Shown one piece after another: positions 16,579 to 25,620 of a stretch of DNA of 64,000 nucleotides. This stretch comes from Flavobacterium limnophilum. Its GTDB lineage: Bacteria > Bacteroidota > Bacteroidia > Flavobacteriales > Flavobacteriaceae. The position numbers and the translations under genes are program-made. The notes beneath the pieces are model-generated. The model ran no database searches. It saw only the letters and a list, made by a program, of their open reading frames with translations, and was not told the DNA's origin. Numbering within the stretch: the stretch's first letter is position 1; every line of letters starts with the position of its first letter. The stretch covers positions 3,844,001 to 3,908,000 of the forward strand of contig NZ_CP114289.2 in NCBI RefSeq assembly GCF_027111315.2, written 5' to 3'.

Positions 16579-16977
16579 ATGAATTTTAAAAAACACCAAG
16601 CCATTCTCGAGGTTTTGTTCCTTTCGGTTGTGGTTTATTTAGTACACAAGCTGGTTTTCTTCTTGAACGAGAGCAGCCCCAAGTTTCAAAATTTCCATTT
16701 TTCAATAGAAGTTGTGTATGGATTTTTCTTTGTTTGTTCGGTAGTTATTCTTTTTATTCTCATCAAGGTAAAAGAAAAAAATATTGATAATGTGGGCTAT
16801 ACATTTCTATTGGTAACGTTTATCAAGATGGCAGTTTCTTATGCTATTTTGTCACCCATACTACATTCAGGAAATCCCAACGTAAAAATCGAAAAACTGA
16901 ATTTCTTCATCATTTTTGCCTTGTTTTTAACGATAGAAACCGTTGTAACCGCCAGAATCTTAAACAATAAGCAATAA
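16579..16977 (+). CDS. Small four-helix membrane protein in the AtpI position (DUF6168-like)
   Basis: The 132-aa protein has four hydrophobic segments, for example AILEVLFLSVVVYLVHKLVF and YGFFFVCSVVILFILIKV. It lies 7 bp after atpZ and before atpB, the place taken by atpI in other bacteria. It resembles a flavobacterial family I recall as DUF6168. A role in ATP synthase rotor assembly is suggested only by position. Confidence 0.7.
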   Translation: MNFKKHQAILEVLFLSVVVYLVHKLVFFLNESSPKFQNFHFSIEVVYGFFFVCSVVILFILIKVKEKNIDNVGYTFLLVTFIKMAVSYAILSPILHSGNPNVKIEKLNFFIIFALFLTIETVVTARILNNKQ

Positions 16978-17024
16978 ATCCTTTTTAAAAAGTCAATTCT
17001 GCCAAAAAAAATTATTTAATGCTT

Positions 17025-17053
17025 TTGGCATATTAATTTAAAATGTACCTTTG
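17025..17053 (+). promoter_or_regulatory. Promoter of the atpBEFHAG operon
   Basis: TTG at 17025-17027 and TACCTTTG at 17046-17053 are separated by 18 bp, an excellent match to the Bacteroidetes -33/-7 pattern. The predicted start near 17058 leaves a leader of about 37 nt before atpB. The core synthase genes can thus be expressed independently of sprE-atpZ. Confidence 0.7.
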
Positions 17054-17094
17054 CACCCAATTTCAGAAACTAAAAATTAAGATAATTAACAGTT

Positions 17095-18237
17095 ATGGTG
17101 ATTTCAAACAAACCACTTCAATTTATAATAGCGATTTTAATAGCCTGTCTTCCAGTATTTGGTTTCTCAAATACTCCAACGGAAACTACGCCAGCGCACA
17201 CTGAAACAACTGAAGTTGCACACGAAGCAGCTCCAGCTTCTGGAGAAGAAACTTCGGAAATCAAGGAACAAATAAAAGAAGTTATTGGTCACCACGTTTT
17301 GGACGGTCACGAATTTTCTCTTTTTGCAGACAAAGAGACCGGAGCACACTACGGTTTCCCTTTGCCAATCATTCTTTGGGACAACGGAGTTCACATTTTT
17401 TCTTCTTCTGAATTCCACCACGGTGAAGCCGTTGCCGAATCAAACGGAAACTACTACAAATTACACCACGAAAAAATATACAAAACCGATGCTGCCGGAA
17501 CATTAACCGAAGAGCACGGACATCCTACAAACGCAAAACCAATCGACCTTTCTATTACGAAAGGAGTTTTGACCATTATGGTTGTGGCTTTGTTGATGTT
17601 TTTATTGTTTACAAGTCTGGCGAAATCTTACGCCAAGAACGGAGGAATTTCTTCAGGTTTCGGAAGACTTTTCGAACCAATCGTATTGTACATCCGTGAC
17701 GAAATCGCAATTCCAAACATTGGCGAGAAGCACTATAAAAGATATATGAGTTATTTGTTGACCATCTTTTTCTTTGTATGGTTCTTGAATATCTTTGGTT
17801 TGACTCCACTGGGAATCAACGTTACCGGAAATATCGCCATCACTTTCGGATTGGCGGTAATCACATTTATCATCACGACACTTACGGCCAACAAAAATTA
17901 TTGGGGACACATTTTCTGGATGCCGGGTGTGCCAACTCCAATGAAAATTATTTTGGCGCCTATCGAATTATTGGGTGTATTCATCAAACCTTTCGCATTG
18001 ATGATTCGTTTGTACGCCAATATTTTTGCAGGTCACGTAGTATTGATGAGTTTGATTGGATTGATATTTATTTTCAAAAGTTGGTTGGGAAGCAGCTTGT
18101 CATTCTTGTTGTCATTCGCTATTTCAATTATCGAAATATTAGTTGCCTTGTTGCAAGCTTATATCTTCACAATGCTTTCTGCTTTGTACTTCGGTTCAGC
18201 AGTTGAGGAGCATCATCACGAAGAAGCGCATCATTAA
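17095..18237 (+). CDS. atpB: ATP synthase F0 subunit a
   Basis: This membrane subunit forms the proton half-channels against the c-ring. The 380-aa protein is longer than the E. coli one because of a cleavable-looking signal sequence and a Glu/His-rich extension of about 140 residues, both common in Bacteroidetes. The essential arginine lies in FALMIRLYANIFAGHVV near residue 305. It ends in a His/Glu-rich tail (EEHHHEEAHH). It is the first gene after the operon promoter. Confidence 0.96.
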   Translation: MVISNKPLQFIIAILIACLPVFGFSNTPTETTPAHTETTEVAHEAAPASGEETSEIKEQIKEVIGHHVLDGHEFSLFADKETGAHYGFPLPIILWDNGVHIFSSSEFHHGEAVAESNGNYYKLHHEKIYKTDAAGTLTEEHGHPTNAKPIDLSITKGVLTIMVVALLMFLLFTSLAKSYAKNGGISSGFGRLFEPIVLYIRDEIAIPNIGEKHYKRYMSYLLTIFFFVWFLNIFGLTPLGINVTGNIAITFGLAVITFIITTLTANKNYWGHIFWMPGVPTPMKIILAPIELLGVFIKPFALMIRLYANIFAGHVVLMSLIGLIFIFKSWLGSSLSFLLSFAISIIEILVALLQAYIFTMLSALYFGSAVEEHHHEEAHH

Positions 18238-18342
18238 AATGTTTGTTGTTTGTTGTTTAGAGTTTGTTGTTTTGCAACAATAAACCATAAACCTCAAACC
18301 ATAAACTTAACAAAGAATGTTTAATTTTTAATACATATTTTT

Positions 18343-18534
18343 ATGGAAATTCCTAAAATCGTTGGAGCAGGATTAGTAGTTATTGGAGCAGGTATTGGTA
18401 TTGGTAGAATCGGTGGTTCTGCAATGGATGCTATCGCTCGTCAACCAGAAGCTACTGGAAAAATTCAAACAGCTATGCTTATTGCAGCTGCGCTTATTGA
18501 AGGTATTGGATTTGCAGCTTTATTCGCTGTATAA
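18343..18534 (+). CDS. atpE: ATP synthase F0 subunit c
   Basis: The 63-aa proteolipid is two membrane helices joined by the conserved loop ARQPEATGKI. The ion-binding carboxylate is the Glu in AALIEGIGFAA of helix 2. The Gln and Ser residues that mark sodium-binding rings are absent, so a proton ring is expected. It is separated from atpB by a 105-bp spacer of degenerate GTTTGTTG/AAACC inverted repeats and followed by a stem-loop. Confidence 0.96.
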   Translation: MEIPKIVGAGLVVIGAGIGIGRIGGSAMDAIARQPEATGKIQTAMLIAAALIEGIGFAALFAV

Positions 18535-18541
18535 TTCTTCA

Positions 18542-18579
18542 AAACAAAAAGCTGTAACGGTTGGTTGCAGCTTTTGTTT
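18542..18579. other. Stem-loop between atpE and atpF
   Basis: Arms AAACAAAAAGCTG and CAGCTTTTGTTT pair with one bulged A around a 13-nt loop. No T-run follows, so it is more likely a mRNA processing or stability element that raises subunit c output than a full terminator. Confidence 0.55.
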
Positions 18580-18619
18580 AAAAAAATTAAATTAAAAGAA
18601 TACAATTTAAAGAGATACT

Positions 18620-19120
18620 ATGGAAAAGTTAATAAATGATTTTTCGTTTGGATTATTTATCTGGCAAACAATAATTTTTGTTGGATTGATTTTGTTATTG
18701 AAAAAATTTGCATGGAAACCTATTTTGGATGCCGTTAACGAAAGAGAAGAAGGAATCAAAAATGCCTTGCTTTCTGCCGACAACGCCAGAAAAGAAATGC
18801 AAAACCTTCAATCTGACAATCAACGTATTTTGCAAGAAGCAAGAATGGAACGTGACGCTTTATTGAAAGATGCACGTGAAATGAAAGATAAAATGGTTGC
18901 TGATGCCAAAAATGAAGCTCAAGCTCAAGGTTTGAAAATGATCGAACAAGCAAAAGCTGCCATCGAAAGCGAAAAAAATGCAGCCATGGCCGAATTGAAA
19001 CTACAGGTTTCTACTTTGTCACTTGAAATTGCAGAAAAATTATTAAAAGACGAATTGTCTAACAAAGAAGCTCAAGTAAAATTAGTTGAGAAAATGTTGG
19101 GTGACGCTAAATTAAACTAA
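18620..19120 (+). CDS. atpF: ATP synthase F0 subunit b
   Basis: The 166-aa peripheral-stalk subunit has one N-terminal membrane helix (FIWQTIIFVGLILLLKKFAW, residues 14-33). A long Ala/Glu/Lys coiled coil follows that binds subunit delta. The length and heptad-like pattern fit. It starts 40 bp after the atpE stem-loop and is separated from atpH by one base. Confidence 0.95.
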   Translation: MEKLINDFSFGLFIWQTIIFVGLILLLKKFAWKPILDAVNEREEGIKNALLSADNARKEMQNLQSDNQRILQEARMERDALLKDAREMKDKMVADAKNEAQAQGLKMIEQAKAAIESEKNAAMAELKLQVSTLSLEIAEKLLKDELSNKEAQVKLVEKMLGDAKLN

Positions 19121-19121
19121 T

Positions 19122-19658
19122 ATGTCAAGTACAAGAGCAGCAATTCGTTATGCAAAAGCTATTTTAGAAATAGCAGACTCCAAAAGTGTCGCTTCTGAAG
19201 TGAGTGCTGATATGGCATTGATTGCATCAACAATAACATCGAATTCTGAATTGAGTTCTTTTATCCAAAATCCGCTTATCGTAACGGAGACTAAAAAGGA
19301 TGTCGTTTCAGCAATTTTTGCTTCTGTCAATGCAGTAACCAAAAGTCTTTTCCAATTGTTGTTGGAAAACAAAAGATTTGAAATCTTGGACGGCATTGCA
19401 ATAGAATACAACAAATTGTTTGATATCTTGAACGGTGTTGAAGTAGCCAAAGTTACCACAGCCATTCCAATGGATGCCGCTTTGGAAGCTAAAGTTTCGG
19501 CTAAAATAGCAACCTTTTCATCAAGCAAAAAAATCACGATTGAAAACACGGTAGATCCTTCCATCATTGGAGGTTTTATTTTAAGAATAGGCGACAAGCA
19601 ATACAACGCTTCCATTGCCGACAGATTACAAGTATTAAAGAGAGAATTAAGTAACTAG
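19122..19658 (+). CDS. atpH: ATP synthase F1 subunit delta
   Basis: The 178-aa subunit links the peripheral stalk to the top of F1. The N-terminal TRAAIRYAKAILEIA and the C-terminal DPSIIGGFILRIGDKQYNAS are family hallmarks. It follows atpF with one base between them, suggesting coupled translation, and precedes atpA by 16 bp. Confidence 0.95.
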   Translation: MSSTRAAIRYAKAILEIADSKSVASEVSADMALIASTITSNSELSSFIQNPLIVTETKKDVVSAIFASVNAVTKSLFQLLLENKRFEILDGIAIEYNKLFDILNGVEVAKVTTAIPMDAALEAKVSAKIATFSSSKKITIENTVDPSIIGGFILRIGDKQYNASIADRLQVLKRELSN

Positions 19659-19674
19659 TTATTTATAAATAATT

Positions 19675-21252
19675 ATGGCGGAAATTAAACCTGCTGAGAT
19701 TTCAGCAATATTAAAAAAGCAAGTAGAAGGTTTTGAATCTGGTGCTACATTAGAAGAAGTGGGTTCTGTACTTCAAGTTGGGGATGGAATTGCTCGTGTT
19801 TACGGACTTTCTAATGTTCAATACGGTGAGCTTGTAGAATTTGACAATGGTCTTGAGGCGATTGTATTGAATCTTGAAGAAGACAATGTTGGGGTAGTAC
19901 TTTTAGGACCATCAACAGGAATCAAAGAAGGTTCAACCGTAAAAAGAACACAACGTATTGCCTCTCTTAAAACAGGAGAAGGAATTGTAGGTCGTGTAGT
20001 TAATACTTTGGGTCAACCAATTGATGGTAAAGGTCCAATCACGGGTGAATTATTCGAAATGCCGTTAGAGAGAAAAGCTCCTGGAGTTATCTTCCGTCAG
20101 CCAGTTACCGAGCCATTACAAACAGGTATCAAAGCAGTTGATGCAATGATCCCGGTAGGTCGTGGACAACGTGAGCTAGTTATTGGTGACCGTCAAACAG
20201 GTAAATCAACTGTTTGTATCGATACCATCTTGAATCAAAAAGAATTTTACGATGCAGGAAAACCTGTATTCTGTATATATGTTGCAATCGGACAAAAAGC
20301 TTCGACTGTGGCAGGAATCGCAAAAATGTTGGAAGAAAAAGGGGCTATGGCTTATACAGTAATTGTTGCTGCCAATGCTTCTGATCCAGCTCCGATGCAA
20401 GTATATGCTCCTATGGCAGGTGCTGCAATTGGAGAATATTTCAGGGATTCAGGTCGTCCAGCCTTGATTGTTTATGATGATTTATCTAAACAAGCCGTAG
20501 CTTACCGTGAGGTTTCTCTTTTATTGAGAAGACCACCAGGACGTGAAGCATATCCTGGAGACGTTTTCTACCTACACTCTCGTTTATTGGAAAGAGCTTG
20601 TAAAGTAATTGCCGATGACAGTATCGCCAAAGACATGAACGATTTACCGGACGCATTGAAAGGTATCGTAAAAGGTGGTGGTTCATTGACCGCTTTGCCA
20701 ATTATCGAAACTCAAGCTGGTGACGTTTCTGCTTACATCCCAACCAACGTAATTTCGATCACTGATGGTCAGATTTTCTTGGATGGTGATTTGTTTAATT
20801 CAGGGGTTCGTCCAGCGATCAACGTAGGTATTTCGGTATCTCGTGTTGGAGGTAACGCCCAAATTAAATCAATGAAAAAAGTGGCCGGTACATTAAAATT
20901 AGACCAAGCACAATTCCGTGAATTGGAAGCGTTTGCAAAATTTGGTTCTGATTTGGATGCGGTTACTTTGAATGTAATTGAAAAAGGAAAAAGAAACGTG
21001 GAGATTTTGAAACAAAATCTAAACGACCCTTATACTGTTGAAAACCAAACTGCCATTATCTATGCAGGTTCCAAGAACTTGTTGAGAAATGTTCCCGTGA
21101 ATAAAGTAAAAGAATTCGAAAAAGATTACTTGGAATTCTTGAACAACAAAAACAGGGCTACTCTTGATGCATTGAAAGCAGGAAAACTGACTGACGAAAT
21201 TACAGACGTACTTGAGGCAGCAGCAAAAGAAGTTTCAGCGAAATATAACTAA
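19675..21252 (+). CDS. atpA: ATP synthase F1 subunit alpha
   Basis: The 525-aa non-catalytic nucleotide-binding subunit shows the Walker A loop GDRQTGKST near residues 171-179, the DELSEED-type region and the signature [14 protein letters not shown]. The length is slightly above the 503-513 aa of proteobacterial proteins, as is usual in Bacteroidetes. Codon usage is that of a highly expressed gene (many GGT/CGT codons). Confidence 0.97.
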   Translation: MAEIKPAEISAILKKQVEGFESGATLEEVGSVLQVGDGIARVYGLSNVQYGELVEFDNGLEAIVLNLEEDNVGVVLLGPSTGIKEGSTVKRTQRIASLKTGEGIVGRVVNTLGQPIDGKGPITGELFEMPLERKAPGVIFRQPVTEPLQTGIKAVDAMIPVGRGQRELVIGDRQTGKSTVCIDTILNQKEFYDAGKPVFCIYVAIGQKASTVAGIAKMLEEKGAMAYTVIVAANASDPAPMQVYAPMAGAAIGEYFRDSGRPALIVYDDLSKQAVAYREVSLLLRRPPGREAYPGDVFYLHSRLLERACKVIADDSIAKDMNDLPDALKGIVKGGGSLTALPIIETQAGDVSAYIPTNVISITDGQIFLDGDLFNSGVRPAINVGISVSRVGGNAQIKSMKKVAGTLKLDQAQFRELEAFAKFGSDLDAVTLNVIEKGKRNVEILKQNLNDPYTVENQTAIIYAGSKNLLRNVPVNKVKEFEKDYLEFLNNKNRATLDALKAGKLTDEITDVLEAAAKEVSAKYN

Positions 21253-21334
21253 GTGGGAAGTGGGAAGTTAGAAGTGGGAAGTTTTTTGCCCTTTTCTAAC
21301 TTCCAATTTCTAACCTCTAACCTCTAATTTTTAT

Positions 21335-22195
21335 ATGGCAAATTTAAAGGAAATCCGTAATAGAATTACTTCCGTTTCATCGACGATGCAGATTACTGCC
21401 GCGATGAAAATGGTTTCTGCAGCAAAGTTGAAGAAGGCGCAAGACGCCATCACGGCAATGCGACCTTATGCCGAAAAATTGACGGAATTATTGCAAAACC
21501 TTTCGGCTACTCTTGACGGAGATGTGGGAGGAGAATTCACCAAACAACGCGAACTCAAGAAAGTATTGGTTGTTGCCATCACTTCGAATAGAGGTTTGTG
21601 TGGTGCTTTCAATACCAATGTAATCAAGGAAGTTAAAAACCGTGCCGATTATTACGCAGGAAAACAAGTTGATGTTTTTGCCATTGGTAAAAAAGGAAAC
21701 GACATTTTGACCAAAACCTTAACCGTTGTGGACAATCAAAGTCAGGTTTTTGATGCATTGACTTTTGAGAACGTTACCAAAATTGCCGAAACATTGACCC
21801 AAAAATTTGTGTCTGGTGAGTATGACAAAATCGAATTGGTGTACAACCAATTTAAAAATGCAGCGACCCAAATTGTTCAAGTAGAACAGTTTTTGCCGTT
21901 GGCTCCAATAAAATCTGACAAACCAGCTTCTACAGGGGATTATATTTTTGAACCATCCAAAGAAGAAATCGTGTTGACCTTGATTCCAAAATCATTGAAA
22001 ACGCAATTGTACAAAGGCGTTAGAGATTCATTTGCTTCAGAACACGGAGCGCGTATGACTGCAATGCACAAAGCAACGGACAACGCCACCGAATTGAGAG
22101 ACCAATTGAAATTGACTTACAACAAAGCACGTCAAGCAGCGATTACCAACGAAATCCTTGAGATTGTTGGTGGAGCGGAAGCTTTGAAAGGATAA
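21335..22195 (+). CDS. atpG: ATP synthase F1 subunit gamma
   Basis: The 286-aa rotor shaft has the N-terminal IRNRITSVSSTMQITAAMKMVSAAK and the C-terminal TYNKARQAAITNEILEIVGGAEAL, both diagnostic coiled-coil regions. It follows atpA after an 82-bp spacer of degenerate GAAGTGGGAAG/CTTCTAACTTCC inverted repeats. A strong terminator follows. atpD and atpC are not present downstream, matching the split arrangement of Bacteroidetes. Confidence 0.96.
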   Translation: MANLKEIRNRITSVSSTMQITAAMKMVSAAKLKKAQDAITAMRPYAEKLTELLQNLSATLDGDVGGEFTKQRELKKVLVVAITSNRGLCGAFNTNVIKEVKNRADYYAGKQVDVFAIGKKGNDILTKTLTVVDNQSQVFDALTFENVTKIAETLTQKFVSGEYDKIELVYNQFKNAATQIVQVEQFLPLAPIKSDKPASTGDYIFEPSKEEIVLTLIPKSLKTQLYKGVRDSFASEHGARMTAMHKATDNATELRDQLKLTYNKARQAAITNEILEIVGGAEALKG

Positions 22196-22220
22196 GAATC
22201 TTATTCGAAATATATTTAAG

Positions 22221-22247
22221 AGTCCCGCAAATGCGGGACTTTTTTTG
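22221..22247 (+). terminator. Rho-independent terminator of the atp operon
   Basis: AGTCCCGC, loop AAAT, GCGGGACT and a run of T, located 26 bp after the atpG stop. A sister hairpin with the same opening ends the gene at 27258. Confidence 0.9.
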
Positions 22248-22299
22248 TTTAAAAATTAATTTTACACAAAATTTATGTTGAACACAAATCACAAAATAA

Positions 22300-22320
22300 T
22301 TATTGTTAAGCTAACAATAA
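22300..22320. promoter_or_regulatory. 9-bp inverted repeat upstream of a TonB receptor gene
   Basis: TTATTGTTA and TAACAATAA flank AGC. It is followed by further GTTAA motifs at 22320 and 22351. A candidate operator, about 70 bp upstream of the -7 box. Confidence 0.35.
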
Positions 22321-22388
22321 GTTAACCTACTGGTTCTTTTTAAAATTTTTGTTAATCTCTATTTAACATTCATAAATTTCATTCAAAG

Positions 22389-22396
22389 TATTTTTG
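22389..22396 (+). promoter_or_regulatory. -7 box of the TonB receptor gene
   Basis: TATTTTTG fits TAnnTTTG and predicts a leader of about 35 nt before the ATG at 22436. Confidence 0.45.
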
Positions 22397-22435
22397 CCGT
22401 GATATTCCAGCATTTTTTTAATCAAAAATATTTCA

Positions 22436-25400
22436 ATGAAATTATCTTACTTTATCACCCTTTTGTTTTTTTGTTCTTCCGTGTTTTCACAAAATTCCAC
22501 GGCAAAAGATGTGGCAGATTCTTCTGTGACAGAATCAACAATTTCATCCACAACTGTAACACATTCGCCAGCTATTTCTAATGAAATTGACGAGTCTTCC
22601 ATTATTACAGGAACTGTAATAGAGGAATCTACAGGGAGACCATTACCTGGTGTTCTTGTTGCAATAATTGGAACAAAATTTTCTACACATACTGATGCTC
22701 AAGGAAAATTTTATTTCAGAAAGATGCCTGCTGGACAATATATCTTGGAGTTTTCTTTATTTTCTTTTTCTACAAAAGTAGTTGATGAAGTTGTAGTTGT
22801 CGATAAAGAAGCAACCGTGTTGAATGTCTCTTTATCTGAAATGAATGGTGTTCTTGATGAAGTTGTCATTAAGACCGTAAAAGCAAAAACAGAATCGGTA
22901 CAATCGCTTTTGACAATGCAAAAAAACAGCATCAGGGTTTCTGACGGGATTTCGGCTGAAAGTATCAAAAGAACTCCAGATAGAACAACATCCGATGTTT
23001 TGAAAAGAATTAGCGGAACAAGCATTCAAGACAATAAATTTGTAATTGTACGTGGATTGAATGACCGTTACAATACTACTTATTTAAACGGTTCACCGCT
23101 TCCAAGTACCGAACCTGACAAAAAAGCTTTTTCATTTGATATTTTTCCGGCTAACATGCTTGATAATTTAGTGATTAACAAAACGGCTTCCCCAGATTTA
23201 CCGGGAGAATTTGCTGGAGGGATCATCGAAATAAACACAAAATCAACCCCTGAAAAAGATTTTCAATCCATTACGGTAGGAGCGGGATACAATACGATTA
23301 CGACCAACAAAACTAAATTTCAAGCCAACGATATCAAAGTAGGATTGCCCTCTTATTTCCCTAGTTCAAATGACTTTATCGCTTTACAAAACTTGAAAAC
23401 GGAAACTAGTATTCAACAAATAGCTACATTGGCAAAGAATTATCAAACCGATTGGAGTGTAGATGAAGGAAAATTCGATCCCAACACCAATTTTCAGTTC
23501 ACTTTAGGGCGTTATTTCAAATTTAACGACACACAAAGTTTAGGTTTATTAGCTTCCGCAACCAACAATGTAACAAATGTCTTTGGAGTAGGAAGTCTAA
23601 AAGAGTATGAAACAGCGGGAGATCTCAGAAAAAGTTTCAATAGTAATAATTATAGGAAACAAAAATTGCTTGGTGCAATTGTAAATCTTTCTTTAAAGTT
23701 AAACACTAATAACAGATTTAGTTTCAAAAATTTATACAGTATAACCTCTGAAAGTAGATATACGGATCGTTTAGGAACTAGAAACGTTACAGATGTAGAT
23801 CCTACTATAATGTCCAGTTCTACCAACAGATTATTTACCGAAAACAAAATTTACACCGGACAACTTATAGGAGAACATTTCTTGCCTGAAAACAAGATTA
23901 AATTAGGTTGGGTTGGTTCTTACAGCAATGTTCAAAGAGAAGTTCCTTCAGAAAGAAGAAACACCTATGACTACAAACTATATCAAGATGGAACCCAATC
24001 CGCGCCTACTGCGCCTTTTGCAGGGAATAATGTAGGTTTAGACAATCCTGGCTCTATTTTTACATCGAACAACAGAGAAAGCATTTTTAGCTCCAAGATT
24101 GACATCAGTAAAAAAATTGAATTTTCGGATAATTTTTCTGCCGATATAAAATTAGGTGGAATTACACAATCTCGTAAAAGAAAATTTCAAGCCAGACAGT
24201 TAGGGTATGTTCCATTTAGTGGTAGAGTTAATGGTGTAAATTGGTCACAGGATGACACTTTTGACGGCGCAATAGCAACCCTGCCAAATGCCACTATATT
24301 CAATTCGGCAAATATGGGAATTTTGTCGACATCACCGACTAATCTTAGTGGTTTGACTCTTTTTGAAGGCACCAAAGGGAGTGATTATTATGACGCAGAA
24401 TCTAATTTAGACGCTGGTTATTTGATGATTGACAACGTGTTCAATAAATGGAGAATAATTTGGGGAGCTCGTGTCGAAAATTATTCACAGAATTTGAATT
24501 CTATAACTGAGGCGAATCTGCCTGTAGTTGTTGATGACACCCAACTAGATATTTTGCCTTCTTTCAACTTAATTTATAGTCTAAACAAAAAGCAAAACTT
24601 GAGGATGAGTGGCTCCAAAACATTGAACAGACCTGAATTTAGAGAATTAGCGCCCTTTTTGTTCTACGATTTTGACACTAGAATGAATACTTCTGGAAAT
24701 CCTGAGTTAAAAATTACAGATATTTATAATGCTGATGTACGATACGAGTATTTCTTAGGAAAAGGGCAAATGCTTTCGGTTTCTACTTTTTATAAAAATT
24801 TTAAAAACCCAATCGAGCTACAAGCGTTGGCCAACAACTCCAATGTATATAAAAACGCTGCTGCAGGAACCAATTACGGTATCGAATTAGAGTTTAGACT
24901 TTTAGCAAGTACTTTGTTTGGAGCTAAGGAAAATAAATTTTTGGATGATTTGACTATTTTCTCCAATTTGGCAGTAATCCGTTCAGAAGTCGATATATCA
25001 AACCTTACTCCTACAGCAGTTAAAACCCCAATGCAAGGACAATCTCCTTATGTGTTTAACGCTGGATTGCAATACATTAACAAGGAGGCGGGATGGTCAT
25101 TTGCAGCCAATACAAACAGAGTTGGCGACAGAATAACAATTCACGGAAACCAAACTACCGGAAACACCGCACCTGCATTTTGGGAAAAATCAAGAACATT
25201 TTTAGATTTTCAAATTGCAAAAAATCTTTTGAAAAACAAATTGGAATTAAAATTAAACGTTCGAAACGTATTAGCAGAAGATTTGGTTTTTTACCAAAAC
25301 AACCATGACTTGCCTGGAGCCAAAGAAATTAAAGGATTTGATGCCTTTGTAAACAAAGTATTCACGGGTGATTCCCAAAACAAGAATGGATTTGATGCGA

Positions 25401-25471
25401 AAGTGGATGATGAAGTGAGTAGAAATACTTTTGGAAGAGTTTTTTCTTTTTCAATGACTTATAATTTCTAG
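22436..25471 (+). CDS. TonB-dependent outer-membrane receptor with carboxypeptidase-like domain
   Basis: The 1011-aa protein starts with a signal peptide (MKLSYFITLLFFCSSVFSQ) and a Ser/Thr-rich linker. A carboxypeptidase-regulatory-like domain follows (ITGTVIEESTGRPLPGVLVA, residues 58-77), then a plug domain (about 165-280, with IVRGLNDRYNTTYLNG) and a 22-strand barrel ending in the aromatic FSMTYNF. It imports a ligand across the outer membrane with energy from TonB. It is not of the SusC subtype, as no susD follows. Its partner is the T9SS-secreted protein 150 bp downstream, so the pair may capture a shared, unknown ligand. Confidence 0.93.
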   Translation: MKLSYFITLLFFCSSVFSQNSTAKDVADSSVTESTISSTTVTHSPAISNEIDESSIITGTVIEESTGRPLPGVLVAIIGTKFSTHTDAQGKFYFRKMPAGQYILEFSLFSFSTKVVDEVVVVDKEATVLNVSLSEMNGVLDEVVIKTVKAKTESVQSLLTMQKNSIRVSDGISAESIKRTPDRTTSDVLKRISGTSIQDNKFVIVRGLNDRYNTTYLNGSPLPSTEPDKKAFSFDIFPANMLDNLVINKTASPDLPGEFAGGIIEINTKSTPEKDFQSITVGAGYNTITTNKTKFQANDIKVGLPSYFPSSNDFIALQNLKTETSIQQIATLAKNYQTDWSVDEGKFDPNTNFQFTLGRYFKFNDTQSLGLLASATNNVTNVFGVGSLKEYETAGDLRKSFNSNNYRKQKLLGAIVNLSLKLNTNNRFSFKNLYSITSESRYTDRLGTRNVTDVDPTIMSSSTNRLFTENKIYTGQLIGEHFLPENKIKLGWVGSYSNVQREVPSERRNTYDYKLYQDGTQSAPTAPFAGNNVGLDNPGSIFTSNNRESIFSSKIDISKKIEFSDNFSADIKLGGITQSRKRKFQARQLGYVPFSGRVNGVNWSQDDTFDGAIATLPNATIFNSANMGILSTSPTNLSGLTLFEGTKGSDYYDAESNLDAGYLMIDNVFNKWRIIWGARVENYSQNLNSITEANLPVVVDDTQLDILPSFNLIYSLNKKQNLRMSGSKTLNRPEFRELAPFLFYDFDTRMNTSGNPELKITDIYNADVRYEYFLGKGQMLSVSTFYKNFKNPIELQALANNSNVYKNAAAGTNYGIELEFRLLASTLFGAKENKFLDDLTIFSNLAVIRSEVDISNLTPTAVKTPMQGQSPYVFNAGLQYINKEAGWSFAANTNRVGDRITIHGNQTTGNTAPAFWEKSRTFLDFQIAKNLLKNKLELKLNVRNVLAEDLVFYQNNHDLPGAKEIKGFDAFVNKVFTGDSQNKNGFDAKVDDEVSRNTFGRVFSFSMTYNF

Positions 25472-25620
25472 AGACATTTAAAATATAGTACTTAAGAGCT
25501 TGTTTTTGAAACAGGCTCTTAATGTTTAGGAAACATAATGATATTGTTATTGTAACGCTCAGTTTACATAGTATTTACATTACAATCCTAATATTGCTAA
25601 AAAAATTAAACACACACAAA

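Noticed and set aside
18542..18579. Full transcription terminator between atpE and atpF
   Set aside because: The stem is good but there is no T-run, and the operon continues with conserved order, so I list it only as a stem-loop.
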